Shown: piece after piece, positions 58,903 through 64,000 of the stretch | Layout: every line of letters begins with the position of its first letter | How positions within the stretch are numbered: position 1 is the first letter of the stretch | Source of the DNA: Anomaloglossus baeobatrachus | Lineage: Eukaryota > Chordata > Amphibia > Anura > Aromobatidae | Length of the DNA: 64,000 bases | Direction: 5' to 3' | NCBI RefSeq assembly: GCF_048569485.1 | Contig: NW_027442244.1 | Location: 186,001-250,000 of the forward strand | Position numbers and translations under genes: made by a program | The notes under the pieces: generated by a model | The model's database searches: none | Told to the model about the DNA's origin: nothing | The model's input: only the letters and a program-made list of their open reading frames with translations

Positions 58903-59851
58903 GGGTGCACCGTTCCTGGAGGTACTGCAATACCAGGTCAATGCGTGGAGTGGACAGAGCAAGCTCTTTTTCCATCTCCCTGTTCTAAAAATCCATTTAA
59001 TATATGGTCCCCAGATAGGGGACGTATCAGATATTAAACTGATAAGAACAGATTTTGATTTAATGAAGCTTTCCAAAGCACCACAAAAAATGCATGACCG
59101 AAGTCACACCAAAAACAGTGCAAAGGCTAGGATTCGTGTGGACCCCACCGTGAGGAGAGGGTCCCCAAAAATCAACCCCGTCCCTCCGAGCCAGAAGGCC
59201 ACAGCAAGGGTCAGGGATCTTCGGTGCTCCCCCAAGCCGAAGCCTGGTTGAGCCTTGTCGTTGCTCCCAGCGTCCACCCAGGCATCTTACCCAAGTGGAG
59301 TAGAGAGCTACTAGTTGTTGGTTTCGCAGCCGAAACTGCCCGGACCGTCAACCGGTGTTGGTTTCTCAGCCCAAGGCTAACCGGACCTCCAACCGGGTGT
59401 TGGTTTCTCAGCCGAAGCTGACCCGGACCTCCAACCGGGTGTTAGTTTCTCAGCCCAAAGCTGACCAGACCTCCGACCGGGATTATAAAAATTTCCCTTC
59501 CTAGCCAGAAGGCCGGGATAGGGTAATATGCTCAAAAAGTATGAAAAGGCAAGGTACGGTGTGCTACAGAGCCCAAGGCTTGCCGGGGTCCCAAGCCAGC
59601 AAGCTCAGACTCACTCCAGGGTCGTCAGTCCTGGGGCACGTTGTACCATAGCCCCCCATCCTTACTCAGTCTAATAGCCTCGATCCTGGTAGGGCCATGT
59701 TTTCCACTAGATGAATATACTATCCACCCAGAGTACTAGCAAGCGCAACCTTCCAGTGTGCATTGTATCATTGTACTAAGGTGGCCTGGAGCTTAAACCA
59801 CCTTTTCGAACGATACTACACTTGATCTTAGCCAAAAGGCCGAGAAGCGAT
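58903..59851 (-). pseudogene. U2 snRNA gene split by U2-SINE (unit 28)
   Basis: U2 nt 1-37 at 59815-59851, nt 38-188 at 58903-59053. The spacer to its left has T for C at about 58373 and A for T at about 58736. Confidence 0.93.
59054..59814 (-). mobile_element. U2-SINE, type 2 (761 bp), shortest copy
   Basis: Only three 42-bp repeats (59356-59481), one fewer than the 804-bp copies. The 5' junction has GAT next to U2, as in type 1 copies, although the body is type 2. Confidence 0.83.
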
Positions 59852-61187
59852 AACCAGAATTGGTTTGGGCCTCGAGTGGCACCCTGGCCTATGCCGGACA
59901 CATCTTAGGGAGAGAGAGCGAGAGGGAGACAAACCCACGCCTACAGAAGACATTTTGTCACCCAAGCCAACCCTTGAAAAGGCTGCTTTGCAGAGCAAAA
60001 ACAAGAAGAATGGTGCGTTTTGCAGCCGCCGCCCCCCACTGCAATGAATCTGAATAACTCCTCCTTTAGGGCGCAAGCAACTCCCCTCCCCCTTGCAGTC
60101 TTTCCAATTCACGATACAAAAAGACGGACAGGACAGGTTGCCTGACTTTCCGTCACTGCCACCCTTTGCCATCCTTACCCGTAGAAAGCCCTTTCATCAT
60201 CCCCAAACCCTAATCTTTTCCCTTTCCTTCCCAGCCCCCAAACCCTGCCCTCTGTACCCTTCTCACCACCCGCATCCCTTCTCCTGTCATCCCCCTACCA
60301 CCCGGGAAAAAAAGAGCTTGCCCCCTCCTTACACTAGCCCACCCTCCCACCCAAAGAACAACTTCTGCTGCGCAGCTTGTTTTCTAGGCAGCAGCGCTAT
60401 TGTGATGTCAGCGGGGGCATTGTGACAAGCCGCCAGTGTTCCGTCTCTTCATGTTGTGCACAGTTCAAACGGAAAATACATCAACAGGCAGACTACAGAA
60501 AAGCTTACTATCAAAGGTTAGAGGGGGGCTTTCTCAGAGGGCTTTTTACAGTTTTTCTATTCCCAATTAGCCGTTTAAGTGTACTTATTGAAAGTAGTAA
60601 TTCTTTCATAGGCCGCCCTTTCTTAGTATTTGACGTTCCTTATATTGCGGTATGAGGCTTCGCAGTAGGTTGCAAACATTCATCACCCATGACTGTCCCC
60701 AATTGAGCTCAGAAGCTCAATGTCTATCATGACCTCTCTTTTAGAATGTCCAAGAGCAAGCAAACTATTCCTCCAGGAGAGGGCGCCAACAGACTACTAA
60801 AGAGATCATCATTACTCAAAGAAAACCCCAAAAACCAATGCATGATAGGAATAAACAGGTAACTTTCTTTGGAGTGGAAGCGGAGAGATCGCACCAGATG
60901 CCAATTCTAGATCTTATCACACCTGTGGTCACTGCAGCAGCATCAGCTGAATTCACTTTGTCCAAAAGGGATCTATTCCATTCAATTGCACATGATCTAG
61001 ATTAGACTGACAACAAGATACTGCACGGGACATAGCAGAGTTGGTGAAGTTGAGTGGTGATGAGTTTGCTATTTGGATGAATAAAGCAAGTAAAAAGTGT
61101 GTTAGATAAAAATTCATTTCAATTCGCTAATCGGGCTAATATGAATCAGGTGAATCGAGTTCTGCTTTTGGAAACTGGGTTAAGAAG

Positions 61188-61375
61188 GGGTGCACCGTTC
61201 CTGGAGGTACTGCAATACCAGGTCAATGCGTGGAGTGGACAGAGCAAGCTCTTTTTCCATCTCCCTGTTCTAAAAATCCATTTAATATATGGTCCCCAGA
61301 TAGGGGACGTATCAGATATTAAACTGATAAGAACAGATACTACACTTGATCTTAGCCAAAAGGCCGAGAAGCGAT
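61188..61375 (-). ncRNA. U2 spliceosomal snRNA, unit 29, intact
   Basis: 3' box 61161-61175, candidate PSE 61419-61437. Last uninterrupted gene in the window; carries the CACAAGACATT variant upstream. Confidence 0.95.
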
Positions 61376-62711
61376 AACCAGAATTGGTTTGGGCCTCGAG
61401 TGGCACCCTGGCCTATGCCGGACACATCTTAGGGAGAGAGAGCGAGAGGGAGACAAACCCACGCCTACACAAGACATTTTGTCACCCAAGCCAACCCTTG
61501 AAAAGGCTGCTTTGCAGAGCAAAAACAAGAAGAATGGTGCGTTTTGCAGCCGCCGCCCCCCACTGCAATGAATCTGAATAACTCCTCCTTTAGGGCGCAA
61601 GCAACTCCCCTCCCCCTTGCAGTCTTTCCAATTCACGATACAAAAAGACGGACAGGACAGGTTGCCTGACTTTCCGTCACTGCCACCCTTTGCCATCCTT
61701 ACCCGTAGAAAGCCCTTTCATCATCCCCAAACCCTAATCTTTTCCCTTTCCTTCCCAGCCCCCAAACCCTGCCCTCTGTACCCTTCTCACCACCCGCATC
61801 CCTTCTCCTGTCATCCCCCTACCACCCGGGAAAAAAAGAGCTTGCCCCCTCCTTACACTAGCCCACCCTCCCACCCAAAGAACAACTTCTGCTGCGCAGC
61901 TTGTTTTCTAGGCAGCAGCGCTATTGTGATGTCAGCGGGGGCATTGTGACAAGCCGCCAGTGTTCCGTCTCTTCATGTTGTGCACAGTTCAAACGGAAAA
62001 TACATCAACAGGCAGACTACAGAAAAGCTTACTATCAAAGGTTAGAGGGGGGCTTTCTCAGAGGGCTTTTTACAGTTTTTCTATTCCCAATTAGCCGTTT
62101 AAGTGTACTTATTGAAAGTAGTAATTCTTTCATAGGCCGCCCTTTCTTAGTATTTGACGTTCCTTATATTGCGGTATGAGGCTTCGCAGTAGGTTGCAAA
62201 CATTCATCACCCATGACTGTCCCCAATTGAGCTCAGAAGCTCAATGTCTATCATGACCTCTCTTTTAGAATGTCCAAGAGCAAGCAAACTATTCCTCCAG
62301 GAGAGGGCGCCAACAGACTACTAAAGAGATCATCATTACTCAAAGAAAACCCCAAAAACCAATGCATGATAGGAATAAACAGGTAACTTTCTTTGGAGTG
62401 GAAGCGGAGAGATCGCACCAGATGCCAATTCTAGATCTTATCACACCTGTGGTCACTGCAGCAGCATCAGCTGAATTCACTTTGTCCAAAAGGGATCTAT
62501 TCCATTCAATTGCACATGATCTAGATTAGACTGACAACAAGATACTGCACGGGACATAGCAGAGTTGGTGAAGTTGAGTGGTGATGAGTTTGCTATTTGG
62601 ATGAATAAAGCAAGTAAAAAGTGTGTTAGATAAAAATTCATTTCAATTCGCTAATCGGGCTAATATGAATCAGGTGAATCGAGTTCTGCTTTTGGAAACT
62701 GGGTTAAGAAG

Positions 62712-62862
62712 GGGTGCACCGTTCCTGGAGGTACTGCAATACCAGGTCAATGCGTGGAGTGGACAGAGCAAGCTCTTTTTCCATCTCCCTGTTCTAAAAA
62801 TCCATTTAATATATGGTCCCCAGATAGGGGACGTATCAGATATTAAACTGATAAGAACAGAT
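62712..62862 (-). pseudogene. 3' part of a U2 snRNA gene split by a LINE (unit 30, partial)
   Basis: U2 nt 38-188. The 5' part must lie beyond the right edge, past the LINE. Confidence 0.92.
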
Positions 62863-64000
62863 TTTTTTTTGATTTAACAGCATCTTTATTATCATGCACT
62901 ACTCACAAAAAGGTAACAAACCGTGTACAGTGCCGCAGCCCCGTACACACAGAACTATACAATCCTTCTTACATAGCCATAGAGTACGACGCACTAAACT
63001 ATACATCACACTCCTATGCTTATCCATAACACTCAAGCTGAAAGAAAAAGTTAGACAATAAATAACGACGAACCGGCGATTGGGGGATGGGGGTAGGGGA
63101 AAAGGGGGATAGGGTGGGGAAATCACAGGCCCGAAGCTTTATTGAAAGACGCACATAACGGGAAAAGGAGGGAGGGGGCATGGAAGAGGTCTAAACCTCC
63201 TCCTCGGCGCTGTCGTCCGGACTGTCCATGATGGAATAGTCTCTGAGCAGGCTGTGGATCAGCCTGCGGCAATCCTGGATAGACATCCTCTCCCTCTTCA
63301 AGATGAGCCGGTTCCTGGCGACCCAAATAGCGTCCTTAAAGCAGTTCATAAGGCGCCAAGCCTCCTGGATGGCTCCAACGGTGTGAGTCCCAGGGAAGAG
63401 TCCATAAAGTACGGAATGGTACGATAGGCTCCCTCTGGGGACGGAGTTCCTCAGGTCATCCTCCAGGGCAACCAACAGGCGCTGTGCGAAACGGCAGTCC
63501 CAAAAGGCGTGCAGCGATGTTTCCTCCACGAAGGGGCACCTTGGGCAGTACCGGGTTTTGCACAGGTTCCGGGCGTGCATGAATGACCGGACGGGCAGTC
63601 CGCCCTGTATCGCCATCCATGACAAGTCCTTGTGCCCGTTGGTCAATCCAGCCGATGACACGTTTGTCCAAACAGTCTCCAGTGTGTCGTGATGAAGTCC
63701 TGGAATGTTCTCCATTTCGTCCTTGGCTCTGATGAGTTTGTGGATAGTCTTTGGCTTCCACAAATCAGGCTTGAGTCCCTCCAGTTGGTGTTCCCTCACA
63801 AACCGAACCACGTCTCCGTAGAACCATGGCGCCGTCCAGTTGTAGGGGAAGGAGCTGTCCCACTTGTCCCAGCCTAACCGTCTCCAAAGGGGGAGCAGGA
63901 AGAAGCGAGACATGGACCCACCCGCGGAACCTCTCTTGACTCGCAGAGTTCGGCGAACGCAGTCACATACGAAGGAGGATCGCAGGAGGGTGGGGATATC
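62863..64000 (-). mobile_element. Second Keno-like LINE copy, 3' part (cut by window edge)
   Basis: By eye identical to 51980-53117 over 1138 bp, with the same tail length and U2 junction. It includes the 3' UTR with AATAAA at 62885-62890 and the end of ORF2. Identity down to the tail suggests block duplication of the first copy or very recent insertion. Confidence 0.92.
63191..64000 (-). CDS. LINE ORF2, C-terminal 269 residues (partial at window edge)
   Basis: Matches the last 269 residues of the ORF2 at 52308-55697, including the CPRC...H...C zinc finger. The frame stays open to the edge; the true start is outside the window. The endonuclease and the reverse transcriptase motifs are not in view. 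Confidence 0.9.
   Translation of the reverse strand, partial: DIPTLLRSSFVCDCVRRTLRVKRGSAGGSMSRFFLLPLWRRLGWDKWDSSFPYNWTAPWFYGDVVRFVREHQLEGLKPDLWKPKTIHKLIRAKDEMENIPGLHHDTLETVWTNVSSAGLTNGHKDLSWMAIQGGLPVRSFMHARNLCKTRYCPRCPFVEETSLHAFWDCRFAQRLLVALEDDLRNSVPRGSLSYHSVLYGLFPGTHTVGAIQEAWRLMNCFKDAIWVARNRLILKRERMSIQDCRRLIHSLLRDYSIMDSPDDSAEEEV

Larger units (their letters stand above)
7791..62711. repeat. B-type U2 intergenic spacers (1336 bp each)
   Basis: Between consecutive U2 copies from 7791 on, each spacer is 1336 bp. Examples are 7791-9126, 10164-11499, 12492-13827, 14016-15351, 44159-45494 and 61376-62711. Block order is as in the A-type spacer. The part nearest the next gene's 3' end differs: shorter, with CAAGTAAAAAGTGTGTTAG and without the AAAAGTGAATGGGCC block. 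Scattered single-base variants, for example at 17079, 20573, 28236, 32085, 43839 and 58373, mark individual units or duplicated blocks. No host gene is supported in these spacers. Confidence 0.85.
1..64000 (-). repeat. Tandem array of U2 snRNA repeat units (30 units, both ends open)
   Basis: The same U2 gene plus spacer recurs head-to-tail, always on the minus strand. U2 +1 positions are 386, 1964, 6268, 7790, 10163, 12491, 14015, 15539, 17063, 19436, 20960, 23288, 25629, 27957, 29481, 31806, 33330, 35696, 37220, 38744, 41110, 42634, 44158, 46563, 48087, 50492, 57566, 59851 and 61375; the thirtieth lies beyond the right edge. Uninterrupted periods are 1578 bp (A-type) and 1524 bp (B-type). 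Every longer period equals 1524 plus the length of one insertion and any duplication. Neighbouring units differ by only a few bases by eye, as expected for a concertedly evolving snRNA array. Confidence 0.97.

Noticed and set aside
1-64000. Other snRNA, 5S rRNA or tRNA genes within the repeat unit
   Set aside because: I looked for U1, U6, 5S and tRNA core sequences in the spacer on both strands and saw none.

Overview
The window is one continuous tandem array of U2 spliceosomal snRNA genes, all transcribed from the minus strand. I count 30 repeat units: 16 with an uninterrupted 188-nt U2 gene, 12 whose U2 gene is split by a 0.76-0.85 kb non-autonomous retroposon (called U2-SINE here), and 2 split by a non-LTR retrotransposon (LINE). 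The LINE matches the Tx1-clade Keno type in its ORF layout and U2 target site. The genome is a vertebrate by its U2 sequence and 3' box. It is probably an amphibian, judging from a large palindromic hAT-like element whose sequence style I associate with anuran genomes; that last step is inference.

Layout. Positions 1 to about 7.3 kb hold three A-type units (about 1578 bp, spacer 1390 bp). The spacer of the second carries a 2719-bp hAT-like element (2923-5641) with 8-bp target duplications and a 1.7-kb internal palindrome. From about 7.35 kb to the right edge the monomers are B-type (1524 bp, spacer 1336 bp), differing from A-type mainly in the spacer downstream of U2. In the B domain, intact genes alternate with interrupted ones in repeating multi-unit blocks, consistent with unequal exchange. 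A LINE with two open ORFs fills 51980-57514, and a second copy runs off the right edge (62863-64000).

How the parts work together. Intact U2 genes have a vertebrate-type 3' box and a candidate proximal sequence element, but no TATA box. All 14 insertions share the same 3' junction, between U2 nucleotides 37 and 38. This lies inside the GUAGUA sequence (nt 33-38) that pairs with the intron branch point, so every insertion disables its host gene. All are in the same orientation as U2 and could be transcribed from the U2 promoter. The LINE supplies endonuclease and reverse transcriptase. The U2-SINE has no convincing protein, shares the TTAAATC-A(n) 3' end with the LINE, and carries a 42-bp minisatellite and a motif resembling the U2 5' stem-loop. 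It is the best candidate for an undescribed element here: a U2-targeted parasite of a U2-targeted LINE. No protein-coding host gene is supported anywhere in the window.
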